Positions 14,182 to 22,874 of a DNA stretch of 64,000 bases are shown in pieces; within the stretch, counting starts at the first letter, position 1; each line of letters starts with the position of its first letter. The DNA is from Thalassovita aquimarina. GTDB taxonomy: Bacteria > Pseudomonadota > Alphaproteobacteria > Rhodobacterales > Rhodobacteraceae. The stretch lies in the NCBI RefSeq assembly GCF_018219815.1, contig NZ_JADMKU010000010.1, forward strand, positions 62,001 to 126,000, in the 5' to 3' direction. Made by a program: the position numbers and the translations under genes. Under the pieces are notes generated by a model that was not told the DNA's origin, did no database searches, and worked only from the letters and a program-made list of their open reading frames with translations.

Positions 14182-14910
14182 ATGGAAGCCGAACTGCAGC
14201 AAATGTCGCAGGCCGAGTTCGCGCGGGCCATGGGGGTCAGCCGGGCGGCGGTCAGCCAATGGAAGTCGAAGGACATCCTGCGCGGCGATGCGTTCACCAA
14301 GCCGGGCAAGAGCGGCAAGGTGATCTACCAGGTGGCGGTGGAGCAGGTCCGCCGCAACCGCGATATCGGTCAGTCGCTGGGCAATGGAATCGCCACGCGG
14401 ACAACTGCGGGTACGCCGGCGCAAGAGGCGACGGTTGCCGGAGCCGGTTCGGGGGGCGGAGATCAGCCCGCGCTGGCCCTGCCGCAGGCGAGCACGGCCG
14501 ACGTCGCACCGCTGCAGGAGGCGGCATCGATCCCGGGCCCCGCCGCTGGCGGAGCGCCCAAGGCCATTACGGTCGAAGACCAGCTGAAGCTGGCGAAGCT
14601 GGAAGAACAGCTGCGGCGCAATCGCATGCAGTCGGCGGAAGAAGCCCTGCGACAGGGCATGCTGATGTCTGCCGACGATGCACGGGAACAGATGACCCGT
14701 GTCGCCGGGATGATGATGCAGATCTTTGAAGGGGCGCTGACGGACTTCGCCGCGGTGCTGGCATCGCAGTTCGACATTCCCCAGCGGGACGCGCTGCATT
14801 TGCTGAAGAATGAATTCCGCAATGTTCGCAAGACGGCGACGATGAAGCAGCGCGCGCTGGCGTCCGAGACGCCGAAGGAGGTCACCACAAACCTGGAGCT
14901 CAAATCCTGA
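14182..14910 (+). CDS. Terminase small subunit (Nu1-like)
   Basis: The protein starts with an N-terminal helix-turn-helix (LQQMSQAEFARAMGVSRAAVSQWKSKDIL), typical of Nu1-type subunits that bind cos DNA. A Gly/Ala-rich linker is followed by a long helix (VEDQLKLAKLEEQLRRNRMQSAEEALRQG), probably the part that contacts the large subunit. GTG at 14179 is an alternative start. Its stop overlaps the start of the large subunit by 1 nt. The length (242 residues) is longer than lambda gpNu1 (181), mainly because of the linker. Confidence 0.8.
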   Translation: MEAELQQMSQAEFARAMGVSRAAVSQWKSKDILRGDAFTKPGKSGKVIYQVAVEQVRRNRDIGQSLGNGIATRTTAGTPAQEATVAGAGSGGGDQPALALPQASTADVAPLQEAASIPGPAAGGAPKAITVEDQLKLAKLEEQLRRNRMQSAEEALRQGMLMSADDAREQMTRVAGMMMQIFEGALTDFAAVLASQFDIPQRDALHLLKNEFRNVRKTATMKQRALASETPKEVTTNLELKS

Positions 14911-16874
14911 TGTTGGATATCTCCGTCACCAGCGCCGAATGGATGGTGCATGATGTTCTGGCCGATGTTCTGGAGCCGCCGCCGCCGGTCGATTATCTGA
15001 CCTGGGCAGTGGAGAACATCGAGTTCTCGGAGCGCGAAAGCGAGTTCTCCGGCCCGTACAACCGCCAGCGGTTTCGCTATTTTGATGAAATCCTGCGCGC
15101 ACTTTCGCCGGATGATCCTTGCCGGATCGTGTCTTTGGCGAAGTCGGCGCAGTTGGGCGGTACCGTTCTGGCGAATATTTTCACCGGAGGGTCAATGGAC
15201 ATGGACCCCGGTGACTTCCTCTATGTCCATCCGACCGAGGAAAACGCCCGGCGCTGGTCGAAGATGAAGCTGCAGCCGATGCTGAAAGGCACCACGGCGC
15301 TGAAGAATATCTTCCCGATGAAGGCCCGCGACGGGCAGGATTCGGTGTTCTACAAGGAGCGCCGTGACGGTCGCGGCGCCATACTGATTTCCGGTGCGAA
15401 CTCGCCCGCCTCGCTGAGCCAGGTGTCCATGTCCCGGCAGGTTCAGGATGACCTTGCCAAGTGGGACATGAACAGCGCCGGTGATCCGGAGAACCAGGCG
15501 GACAGCCGCAGCCAAGGCCGCGAGTTCGCCAAGATATTCAAGATCTCGACGCCGATGGTCATTCCGGGCTGTCGGATCACCAAGAACTTCGAAGACGGGT
15601 CGCAGGAGTTCCCGTACGTCCCCTGTCCGCATTGCGAGTTCATGCAGGTGCTGGAATGGGAAAACATGCTGCAAAGTCTGGATGAGGATCATCCGGAGCG
15701 CGCGCATTTCACCTGTCCCGAGTGTGGCTGCGCGATCGAGGATCACCATCGCGCGGACATAATCTCGCGCGTGGAATGGCGTGCGGCGAACCCGAAGATG
15801 AAGCGGTATCACCGCTCGTTCTACCTCTGGTCGGCCTATTCACCGCTTCAGTCGTTCGAGCGGATCGCGCGGTCATGGCTGGCGGCGAAGGGCGATCCGC
15901 CGAAGGAGCAGACGTTCTGGAACGACGTGGTGGGCAAGGCGTATCGCGTTCTTGGCGAGGCGCCGCCCTGGGAAGACATCCGCGATCGCGCATCGGAATC
16001 GGATTACGCCCACGGCACCATCCCGGCGGGTTACCCGCTGCTGACTTGCGGCGTGGACTGCCAGGGTGACCGGGTGGAATGGCAGGTGGTCGCGTGGGGC
16101 CGGAACAAGCGCCGCGCGGTTGTCGAATATGGCGTGTTCAACGGGCACATTTCCGAGGAACAATGCCAGACCAAGCTGAACGGCCTGCTGCGGCAGGGGT
16201 ACCGGAATGCCTATGGCCGGAAGATCGAGATCGACCTTCTGGCCATAGACGGCAACGCCTACACCGAAGACGTGTGGGATTGGGCGCGCAGGCACCCGGC
16301 CGCACGGGTCATTATGGTGCGCGGCGTTCATCCCGAGAGCGCCCCGCTGCTGGCGCAGGTGAAGAAGGAACGCAATCGCCGCGGCAAGATCGTCCGGTAC
16401 TCGAAGCGGTTTTACAACTTCGCCTCGTCGGTCCTGAAGATGGGGCTGTACCGGAACCTGAAGAAGACCGACCCGGAAGAACGCGGTTTCATCGCCCTGC
16501 CGAAGGGGTTGGAAGACGAGTTCTACCGGCAGATGACGGCGGAAACCAGGAAGGCGCAAAAGGCGAAATCCGGGTTCACCCGATACCTGTGGGTGAAGGA
16601 TCCGAACCAGGCCAACGAAGGTCTGGACACCCACCTTCAGGCAGAAGCCGCCGCGATCCGGCTGGGCGTGCGCAACCTGCCGGATACCGAGTGGGACCGG
16701 CTGATGGCCGAACGCGAATGCCCGCCGGAAGACGTGCAGGGTGATTTCGAAGACCTGCTGATGGCGGCGCGTCCGAATGTCGACATGCCGGGCGCCGCGC
16801 CTGAAAACGAAGAAACATCAGACGCGCAGGCGAAGAAGCGTGCGCGGTCGAAGTGGAGAAACCGGACGCAATGA
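14910..16874 (+). CDS. Terminase large subunit (GpA family)
   Basis: The 654-residue protein is a lambda gpA-type packaging ATPase and nuclease. VSLAKSAQLGGTVLANIF (about residues 73-90) corresponds to the Walker-A-like adenine-binding region of the family, followed by YVHPTEENARRWSKMKLQPML. Two pairs of cysteines (VPCPHCEF and FTCPECGCAI, residues about 235-275) form a zinc ribbon. The C-terminal half contains the nuclease-type segment TCGVDCQGDRVEWQVVAWG and LLAIDGNAYTEDVWDW. It cuts concatemeric DNA at cos and pumps it into the prohead. It is tightly coupled to its neighbours on both sides. Confidence 0.9.
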   Translation: MLDISVTSAEWMVHDVLADVLEPPPPVDYLTWAVENIEFSERESEFSGPYNRQRFRYFDEILRALSPDDPCRIVSLAKSAQLGGTVLANIFTGGSMDMDPGDFLYVHPTEENARRWSKMKLQPMLKGTTALKNIFPMKARDGQDSVFYKERRDGRGAILISGANSPASLSQVSMSRQVQDDLAKWDMNSAGDPENQADSRSQGREFAKIFKISTPMVIPGCRITKNFEDGSQEFPYVPCPHCEFMQVLEWENMLQSLDEDHPERAHFTCPECGCAIEDHHRADIISRVEWRAANPKMKRYHRSFYLWSAYSPLQSFERIARSWLAAKGDPPKEQTFWNDVVGKAYRVLGEAPPWEDIRDRASESDYAHGTIPAGYPLLTCGVDCQGDRVEWQVVAWGRNKRRAVVEYGVFNGHISEEQCQTKLNGLLRQGYRNAYGRKIEIDLLAIDGNAYTEDVWDWARRHPAARVIMVRGVHPESAPLLAQVKKERNRRGKIVRYSKRFYNFASSVLKMGLYRNLKKTDPEERGFIALPKGLEDEFYRQMTAETRKAQKAKSGFTRYLWVKDPNQANEGLDTHLQAEAAAIRLGVRNLPDTEWDRLMAERECPPEDVQGDFEDLLMAARPNVDMPGAAPENEETSDAQAKKRARSKWRNRTQ

Positions 16875-18472
16875 GCGGTGAAGTGAAACTGTCGGCAAGC
16901 CGCATTCCGAAAGTGGCGCGGAAGAAAGCGGAATCGATTTCGGTTCCGCGCCCGACCGCCCGCTACATGCGCGACACCAAGAGCGGGGTCATCGCTTCCC
17001 GTGTGGCCCCGTTGACCAGCCACAGGGAAGACGTTCGCCGGTCATGGTCGCGGGCTGCGGGACTGGCCATGGACATGATCCAGAACAGCGGGCGCCTGAA
17101 GGGGGCGACGGACCAGGTGCTGGCCGACACGGTGGGGGTCGGCCTGACGCTTTCGCCGGATCCGGACATGACCGGGCTTGGCTTTGACGATGTGGAAAAG
17201 GCCGAGTGGATCCGCACCGTGAAGCGTCGCTGGAACGCTTACTGGAAGAACGCCAGCGAATGCGAAATGCGCGGCAAGCTGACCGGTCCTCAGATGGTGG
17301 ACATCGGGTTGCGCTGGCATATCGCCTATGGCGAGGTCACCGGTGTTTTCGACTTCTTCGCGGATGATCGCCGCCGCAAGTACGGGTTGACCACCGGCAC
17401 CAAGCTGCGCCTGTATCCGCCGGCCCGTCTGGTGCAGGACACCAATGACTTCGAAGGTCTGTACCAGGGTGTGCGTCACGATGAGAATGGCCGTGCGGTC
17501 GCCTATCGGTTCCAGACATCGGCAAGCGGGTTGAAGCAAACGCGCGACTTCGCTGCGTTCGACGCAGACGGCCGCCCGATGGTCATGCACATCTTCGACC
17601 CGATGGATTCGGAAGACGTGCGCGGGATTTCACAGCTGACACCGGCATTCCGCAAACACATCCAGGCGGAAATGTTGGATGACGCGACCCTGCAGATGGC
17701 GATTCTGCAGACGGTCTTCGCCATCACGCTGACCAGCGAGGCGCCAAGCCAAGACGCATACGAGGCGCTTGAGGTCTTGAAGGAAAGTGATGGCGGAACC
17801 TCCTATGCGCAGGAATACCTGGGTTTCCTGGGGGCGCAGCTGGACCGGGCGGCGGAAAGCCGGATTTCCGTCGGGGCCGACCCGCAGGTGTCGCATCTTG
17901 GTCCGGGCGAAAAGCTGGGGCTGGAAACAGCCAGGGTTCCGGGGCAGGATTTCCTGCCGTTCTCAAACAGCCTGGCGCGCGACATGGCACGGGCCATCGG
18001 TTGCACCTACGGCGCTTTGACGATGGACTACACAGATGCCACCTACGCCAGTGTGCGGATGGAAAATTCCAGCATCTGGCCGGTGGTTCTGCGCCGCCGG
18101 GAACGTATCGCAGCGCCCATGTGCCAGATGGTCTACGCGAACTGGCTGGACGAAGAAATCGGTGAGGGGCGCATTCCGTTCAAGGGTGGATACAAGGCGT
18201 TCCGGGCGCACCGTGACCGGGTGAGCGCTGCCAATTGGCAGGGGCCGGCAAAGCCGACCGCTGACGATCAGAAGGCGGCACGCGCATCCAGCGAACGGCT
18301 GCAGAACGGCACCAGTTCGATCGCCATCGAAACCGGCGACCTGGGCGTGGATCCGGACGCGCTGTTCGAGCAGCGACAGCGCGAGCATCAGCGCTATGTG
18401 GATGCCGGGATGGAATCGCCCTACGCGGCCAAGGATCATCAGCCCATCATCGAAACGGAGCCCGCGCCATGA
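16871..18472 (+). CDS. Portal protein, lambda gpB family
   Basis: A start at 16871 is preferred as it overlaps the terminase stop in ATGA. The 533-residue product has the lambda-portal pattern SWSRAAGLAMDMIQNSGRLKGATDQVLADTVG near the N-terminus, RAVAYRFQT and LTPAFRKHIQAEMLDDATLQMAILQTVFAITL in the middle, and LPFSNSLARDMARAIGCTYGALTMDYTDATYASVRME further on. It forms the dodecameric ring at the head vertex through which DNA passes. The length is normal for the family. Confidence 0.9.
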   Translation: MSGEVKLSASRIPKVARKKAESISVPRPTARYMRDTKSGVIASRVAPLTSHREDVRRSWSRAAGLAMDMIQNSGRLKGATDQVLADTVGVGLTLSPDPDMTGLGFDDVEKAEWIRTVKRRWNAYWKNASECEMRGKLTGPQMVDIGLRWHIAYGEVTGVFDFFADDRRRKYGLTTGTKLRLYPPARLVQDTNDFEGLYQGVRHDENGRAVAYRFQTSASGLKQTRDFAAFDADGRPMVMHIFDPMDSEDVRGISQLTPAFRKHIQAEMLDDATLQMAILQTVFAITLTSEAPSQDAYEALEVLKESDGGTSYAQEYLGFLGAQLDRAAESRISVGADPQVSHLGPGEKLGLETARVPGQDFLPFSNSLARDMARAIGCTYGALTMDYTDATYASVRMENSSIWPVVLRRRERIAAPMCQMVYANWLDEEIGEGRIPFKGGYKAFRAHRDRVSAANWQGPAKPTADDQKAARASSERLQNGTSSIAIETGDLGVDPDALFEQRQREHQRYVDAGMESPYAAKDHQPIIETEPAP

Positions 18473-18738
18473 CCGTGGTGAACACCGTGCGTATCGGCGC
18501 GGATACGATCGATATCACCAAGCCCTGCGATGTCGTCACGGCGCTGAAGAAGATGCAGCTGAAGCTGGGCACCGGAGGCGTGCGGGAAACCGTGCGCATC
18601 GATGGCGAGGAAGTGACGTTCATGCGGGCGAATGACCGGCGTCTGGCGGCCCTGATTGCCCGGTACGAGGCGGAATGCGCCCGCGCGACCGGCGGGGCGA
18701 CACGCACCAGATTTGCGAAGCGGATTCGCTGGACCTGA
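18469..18738 (+). CDS. Head-tail joining protein gpW-like (89 aa)
   Basis: The ATG at 18469 overlaps the portal stop by ATGA. The 89-residue protein has two helices around an ITKPCDVVTALKKMQLKLGTGG turn and ends with ALIARYEAECARATGG, similar to phage gpW/HI1506-type joining proteins of about 70-90 residues. In lambda, W lies between A and B; here it follows the portal, as in many Rhodobacterales phages. It would stabilise packaged DNA and help attach the tail. Confidence 0.65.
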   Translation: MTVVNTVRIGADTIDITKPCDVVTALKKMQLKLGTGGVRETVRIDGEEVTFMRANDRRLAALIARYEAECARATGGATRTRFAKRIRWT

Positions 18739-18755
18739 CCGACAAGGAGACTGAC

Positions 18756-19817
18756 ATGACCATCTTGGTTGATGGCGAACTCGTGCTTTACGGGTTCGTC
18801 GGGGATGACTTTTGGGGTGACGGGTTCACCGCGGCCCAGGTCATCGATGCGCTGGCGATGCAGGGGCGCGATGCGGATGTGACCGTGCGCATCAACTCGG
18901 GCGGCGGTTACACGGACGACGGGATTGCCATCTACAACGCCCTGAAGGCGCATCGCGGCGACGTGTCCGTGGTGGTCGATGCCATCGCGGCATCCTCGGC
19001 CTCGGTCATCGCGATGGCGGGCGACAGCATCACCATGCGGGCAGGTAGCCTGATGATGATCCACGACCCGGCGCGGTTCACCTGGGGCAACGCGGGTGAT
19101 CACGAAAAGTCCACGGAACAGCTGAACAAGCTGGCCGACCTGATGGCCGATATCTACGCGGAACAGACCGGCGAAGACGCCGGGGCGATCCGCGAGGACA
19201 TGAAGGACGAGTTGTGGCTGACCGGCGAAGAGGCGGTCGATCGTGGTTTCGCGACCGATACCGAGGGCGGTCGCGCCAAGGCGGTCGCCGCCTTCGATTA
19301 CCGGGTCTACGCCCAAGCCCCCAAGAAGCTCGTGGCGATGGCGAGGAAGGAAAAGTGGTCCTTCCAAGCCGCAACCAGAAAAGCGGCGTCCGCCGCACAA
19401 TCCAAGGACCATGAAAAGGAGACACCGACCATGGCACCCAAACCTGAAGCGGCGGACAAAACACCCGCCAGTCCCGCACCTGCAAACGGCGTGGAAGGGG
19501 CCAGCGCTGCCGACGTGAAGGCCCGCATCAAGGCCATCACCGAAGACGATGCCGCCAAGGGGCATGAAGTGCTTGCAAAGCACCTGGCCTTCGACACCGA
19601 CATGCCTGCCGAAGACGCGATCGCCGCCCTGAAGGCGGCGGCGGGTGATGCGCCCACGGCAGAGGCCGGGGATGCGCCGGATCCCGCGGGGTATCAGGCC
19701 AGTCGCAGCGCGGCTGCGGATCTCGCGCAGCCCGCGCCCGGCAATTCGGGAAAGCCCAAGGCAACCATCAACACCGGGGGCATCTACGCCCGCCGTCGTG
19801 CCGGAAAGGAGGCATAA
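18756..19817 (+). CDS. ClpP-type head maturation protease
   Basis: The start at 18756 has a strong AAGGAG site. The N-terminal half is a ClpP-like protease: VTVRINSGGGYTDDGIAIYNAL, the nucleophile region DAIAASSASVIAMAG (Ser about 80), and MMIHDP with His about 103. The C-terminal third is Ala/Pro/Lys-rich and probably encodes the scaffold. A strong internal ribosome site and ATG lie at 19431 in the same frame, so the gene resembles the lambda C/Nu3 pair. The protease would cleave scaffold and portal during prohead maturation. Confidence 0.85.
   Translation: MTILVDGELVLYGFVGDDFWGDGFTAAQVIDALAMQGRDADVTVRINSGGGYTDDGIAIYNALKAHRGDVSVVVDAIAASSASVIAMAGDSITMRAGSLMMIHDPARFTWGNAGDHEKSTEQLNKLADLMADIYAEQTGEDAGAIREDMKDELWLTGEEAVDRGFATDTEGGRAKAVAAFDYRVYAQAPKKLVAMARKEKWSFQAATRKAASAAQSKDHEKETPTMAPKPEAADKTPASPAPANGVEGASAADVKARIKAITEDDAAKGHEVLAKHLAFDTDMPAEDAIAALKAAAGDAPTAEAGDAPDPAGYQASRSAAADLAQPAPGNSGKPKATINTGGIYARRRAGKEA
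19431..19817 (+). CDS. Nested scaffold protein (Nu3-like), internal start
   Basis: Inside the protease gene and in its frame, AAAAGGAG lies 10 nt before an ATG at 19431. The resulting 128-residue product (MAPKPEAADKTPASPAPANG, then a helical DVKARIKAITEDDAAKGHEVL segment) matches the size and charge of a phage scaffold. Lambda expresses its scaffold Nu3 from an internal start in gene C in the same way. The start signal is visible; the function follows from this analogy. Confidence 0.65.
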   Translation: MAPKPEAADKTPASPAPANGVEGASAADVKARIKAITEDDAAKGHEVLAKHLAFDTDMPAEDAIAALKAAAGDAPTAEAGDAPDPAGYQASRSAAADLAQPAPGNSGKPKATINTGGIYARRRAGKEA

Positions 19818-19820
19818 GCC

Positions 19821-20204
19821 ATGGAAAACGCAACCATGCAAACCCGCGCCCTGTCGTTTCTTCTGTCCGAGGCAAGCGGCCGGCGGTCGCGCGCCACCTG
19901 CACCATCCCGTCCGGCACCGGCAAGGTCGCGGCTGGCACCGTCCTGGGCGAGGTGACCGCGAATGCCGGTCAATTCGTGCCTTCGCCCGATTCCGTAACG
20001 GTGGGCATCGAGGGCGCGGAAACCGCCACGGCCATCCTGGCCTATGGCGTCGATGCGACCAGTGCCGATGTCGAGGTGACCATCATCGACCGCGATGCCG
20101 AGGCAAAGCAGTCGATGCTGTCTTTCGACGCCTCGGTGAATGACCAGACCAAAATCGATGCCAAGATCGCACAGCTGAACGCTGTCGGCATCCGCGCGCG
20201 CTAA
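19821..20204 (+). CDS. Head decoration protein, lambda gpD family
   Basis: The 127-residue protein starts 4 bp after the protease gene. SRATCTIPSGTGKVAAGTVLGEVTANAGQFVP and AETATAILAYGVDATSADVEVTIIDRDAEAK match the beta-rich gpD fold, which binds at threefold sites and stabilises the capsid after expansion. The size is close to gpD (110 residues). It lies directly before the major capsid gene, as in lambda. Both genes will be highly expressed. Confidence 0.85.
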   Translation: MENATMQTRALSFLLSEASGRRSRATCTIPSGTGKVAAGTVLGEVTANAGQFVPSPDSVTVGIEGAETATAILAYGVDATSADVEVTIIDRDAEAKQSMLSFDASVNDQTKIDAKIAQLNAVGIRAR

Positions 20205-20214
20205 GGAGGCAGCC

Positions 20215-21225
20215 ATGGAACAATTCAACGACCCGCAGTTCAGCGTCATCGCCCTTACGGCCGCGCTGAACGACAAGCCGTTCGTGCCCGGCCAGATCGG
20301 CGATCTGGGCATCTTCGAAGAGGATGGCGTGAATGTCACGACCATCGAGGTCGAAGAAGAAAACGGTGCGCTGAACCTGATCGAGCCGACGCCGCGCGGC
20401 GGTCCCGGCGTGACCGTCGGTGACAGCGATCGCACCAAGATCCCGTTCGCCATGGATCATTTCGAGATCAACGATGCGATCCTTGCGGACGAAGTGCAGG
20501 GTGTGCGCCAGCTGGGCAGCGATGACATGCTGGAAACCATCCAGTCGCGCATCGACTCCAAGCAACTCCGCCATGCCCGCGCGATGGACAACACGCTGGA
20601 ACACTACCGCATCGGGGCCATCAAGGGGCTGATCGTGTCGAAGTCCGGCAAGGTTCTTCACAACCTCTATGACCGGTTCGGTATCGCGGTCCCTGCGGCT
20701 GTGGCGCTTGGCATCGGGGCCGGTGACGTGGCCGGGCTGGACAAGTTGATCAAGGACAGCGTTGTCTACGCGATCGAAGATGCGCTGGACGAAGGGTATT
20801 CCGGTATTCATGCCATGTGTGGCCGTGACTTCCATTCCTATCTCTGGGGGCAGAAGGCAGTTCGCGAAACCTTCCTGAACCACAGTGGCGCGAGCGTTCT
20901 GCGCGAAGGAATTCCCGACAAGTTCGAGTTCGGTGGCGTGGTCTGGGAGCGTTATCGCACCGGCAAGAAGGCGACGGTGGCCAACGGCAATGCCGCATAC
21001 ATCGCCGATGACGAGGCCCGCGTGTTCCCGGTCGGGGTGCCGGAAATGTACCTGACCCGTTTCGGTCCGGCGGATTACGAAGACACCGTGAACACGATCG
21101 GCCTGCCGCGTTACGCCCGGCAATATGCCATGCCGAACGGCAAGGGCCGGCACCTGGATGCGCAGATGAACGTCATCAACCTGTGCACCCGCCCGGCGGC
21201 GCTGCGGCGTCTGACTGTGGCCTGA
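20215..21225 (+). CDS. Major capsid protein, lambda gpE family
   Basis: The 336-residue protein has the pattern of the gpE major head protein: FSVIALTAALNDKPFVPGQIGDLGIFEEDGVNVTTIEVEEENG, then GDSDRTKIPFAMDHFEINDAILADEVQGVRQLG. The C-terminus carries DEARVFPVGVPEMYLTRFGPADYEDTVNTIGLPRYARQ. An AAGGAGG ribosome site precedes the ATG. The hairpin at 21253-21278 follows the stop. It will form the HK97-fold shell. Confidence 0.9.
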   Translation: MEQFNDPQFSVIALTAALNDKPFVPGQIGDLGIFEEDGVNVTTIEVEEENGALNLIEPTPRGGPGVTVGDSDRTKIPFAMDHFEINDAILADEVQGVRQLGSDDMLETIQSRIDSKQLRHARAMDNTLEHYRIGAIKGLIVSKSGKVLHNLYDRFGIAVPAAVALGIGAGDVAGLDKLIKDSVVYAIEDALDEGYSGIHAMCGRDFHSYLWGQKAVRETFLNHSGASVLREGIPDKFEFGGVVWERYRTGKKATVANGNAAYIADDEARVFPVGVPEMYLTRFGPADYEDTVNTIGLPRYARQYAMPNGKGRHLDAQMNVINLCTRPAALRRLTVA

Positions 21226-21252
21226 GACTTCATGTGACCAAGGCGGGGAATG

Positions 21253-21278
21253 GGCCCGGCGTTCAGCGCCGGGCCTTT
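21253..21278 (+). terminator. Strong GC hairpin after major capsid gene
   Basis: GGCCCGGCG (21253-21261) pairs with CGCCGGGCC (21267-21275), followed only by TTT. It may be a weak terminator or a transcript-stabilising hairpin for the capsid messenger. Confidence 0.5.
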
Positions 21279-21337
21279 GGCTGCATCCCCAAGCGCCCGC
21301 GCGGCGCTTCGGAATCCAGCCTGTGAAGGAGACAATC

Positions 21338-21727
21338 ATGGCACAACCGAAGAAGAAGTGGGTGGCGTTTCGCACCAACGCGACCATCCCCGCCGAAGTG
21401 GTCGGCGAGAAGGAAGACAAGAAGGTGAATGCCGGGGAGCCGGTTTATCTTCCCGCAGCCTATGCGGATCACGTCGTTCATGATCGGTTTGCGGATCCTT
21501 GCGAGGCTCCGAAGAAAAAGGCCGCGACGAAGCAACCCGGTGGTGGCCAGAGCGATGCGGAAAAGGTCGCCGCGGAAGCTGCTGCCAAGCTGAAGGCGGC
21601 GCAGGAGCGTGTCGAACAGGCGAATGTGTTGCTGGCGGGTGCGGCTGGTACGGATGGCGAAGAGGATGCACGCGCTCAGCTGGCGGATGCTGAAGCCGAA
21701 CTGGCCGCGCTGCAGCCCGCCACCTGA
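21338..21727 (+). CDS. FI-like head completion protein (position-based)
   Basis: The 129-residue protein has a short N-terminal domain (KKKWVAFRTNATIPAEVVGEKEDKKVNAGEPVYLPAAYADHVV), then a Lys/Ala-rich linker and a long coiled helix (AEKVAAEAAAKLKAAQERVEQANVLL). It lies immediately after the major capsid gene, where lambda has gpFI (132 residues), which assists packaging and has a similar domain-plus-helix layout. The sequence itself shows no specific FI motif, so this is a positional guess. Its stop overlaps the next start. Confidence 0.5.
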   Translation: MAQPKKKWVAFRTNATIPAEVVGEKEDKKVNAGEPVYLPAAYADHVVHDRFADPCEAPKKKAATKQPGGGQSDAEKVAAEAAAKLKAAQERVEQANVLLAGAAGTDGEEDARAQLADAEAELAALQPAT

Positions 21728-22098
21728 TGGACCCGGCGCTGCGCGAGGACCTGAAGGCCGAAGTGGACGATGTGTGGTCCGAGACCGTCCGTCATCTTCC
21801 GCTGGCCGGGGGGCAGCAAGACCCGGGCCGCGCCGCATCTGAAATCGCCGCGGTACTGCGAACCGGCGATCGGGGCGCGGAGGGTATGAATTTCGGGCGC
21901 GGTGTTCGGGCCCGTGCCGGCGTCACGGCCGATGGTGGCTATCTGCGCATCGATCGCGCGACCTACCCGGATCTGGTGGTGCGCAAGGGCGACAAGGTGG
22001 TGGCGCTGGACCGCGAGGCCCAGCCGGTCTTCGAAGTTCAATCGGTCGATGACCGTTCGCATCTTCGTCTGATTTGCGAACTTGGGGATGCAAGCTGA
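21727..22098 (+). CDS. Head-tail connector, FII-like
   Basis: The 123-residue ORF (MDPALREDLKAEVDDVWSETVRHLPLAG) has a C-terminal beta pattern (GGYLRIDRATYPDLVVRKGDKVVALDREAQPVFEVQSVDDRSHLRLICELGD), like gpFII-type head-tail connectors, which are small beta barrels of about 117 residues. It follows the FI-like gene in lambda order. It overlaps both neighbours by 1 nt. The assignment rests on size, fold pattern and place. Confidence 0.6.
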   Translation: MDPALREDLKAEVDDVWSETVRHLPLAGGQQDPGRAASEIAAVLRTGDRGAEGMNFGRGVRARAGVTADGGYLRIDRATYPDLVVRKGDKVVALDREAQPVFEVQSVDDRSHLRLICELGDAS

Positions 22099-22874
22099 TG
22101 TCCATGACCATGATGGCGCTGCGGATCGCGGCGGTTCAGGCCTTGAAGGCGGGCGGTACGCTGGTCGGAGACAACGTGCTGGACAGCCAGATTTCGGCCA
22201 TCGACCAGACGGCGGATGGCCGGCTGCGCAGTGACCAGCAGCGCCCATTCATCGCGGTCTATACGGATGCCGCCAAGTCACAGGACCTGGCACAGACCGG
22301 CCTGCGATCGAATGGGCGTGTGGATATCATGCTCAACAGCGGTGTGTCGCTGACCATGGCGCAGACCGACAAGGCCACGGGCGAGGCGAGTATTGTCGAG
22401 GGCTTCCCGGCGACGGATGCGCATTTTGAAGCCGTTCTGGATGTTCTGGATGTGCAGATTGGCCGTGTCCTGACCGACCCTGACAATGAATGGGCGCAGG
22501 TCTTCGGCGACTTCGTTCAACGATACGTGGCCAAGGAACACCTCAGATCCAGCAGCGCAGCCGAGAATGTGCGCCTTGCCGCTGGACAGACCAGGCTGAC
22601 GGTAGAGGTTCTGGCGGATCCGCGTCTGGGCCAGCCGTTGGCGGAAGGCGGCGCCTGGATGCGCTTCATGGCGTTGATGGAGCAGTACGACGTGCCGCAG
22701 TTGGCGATGTTCCGGCAGCTTCTCGGCGCCGCCGAGGCCGGGAATTATGCCGAGTTCGAGCGCCTGACCGGCATGACGGTGAAGGATGCCGAAACGCTGC
22801 GGCTTTATACGTTTGGCGGGGTTCAGCGCGACGTTGTGGTGACCGGGGCCGCCAGCGATGCGGGGATTGGGTGA
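22098..22874 (+). CDS. Hypothetical virion protein between connector and baseplate genes (258 aa)
   Basis: The protein starts MSMTMMALRIAAVQALKAGGTLVGDNVLDSQIS and has a beta-rich N-terminal half with IDQTADGRLRSDQQRPFIAVYTDAAKS, then a helical C-terminal half (MRFMALMEQYDVPQLAMFRQLLGAAEAGNYAEFERLTG). The start resembles proteins of tail-completion type, which close the tail at the connector. Its place, after the connector and overlapping the baseplate V gene by 1 nt, fits such a role, but I do not recognise a named family. Confidence 0.6.
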   Translation: MSMTMMALRIAAVQALKAGGTLVGDNVLDSQISAIDQTADGRLRSDQQRPFIAVYTDAAKSQDLAQTGLRSNGRVDIMLNSGVSLTMAQTDKATGEASIVEGFPATDAHFEAVLDVLDVQIGRVLTDPDNEWAQVFGDFVQRYVAKEHLRSSSAAENVRLAAGQTRLTVEVLADPRLGQPLAEGGAWMRFMALMEQYDVPQLAMFRQLLGAAEAGNYAEFERLTGMTVKDAETLRLYTFGGVQRDVVVTGAASDAGIG

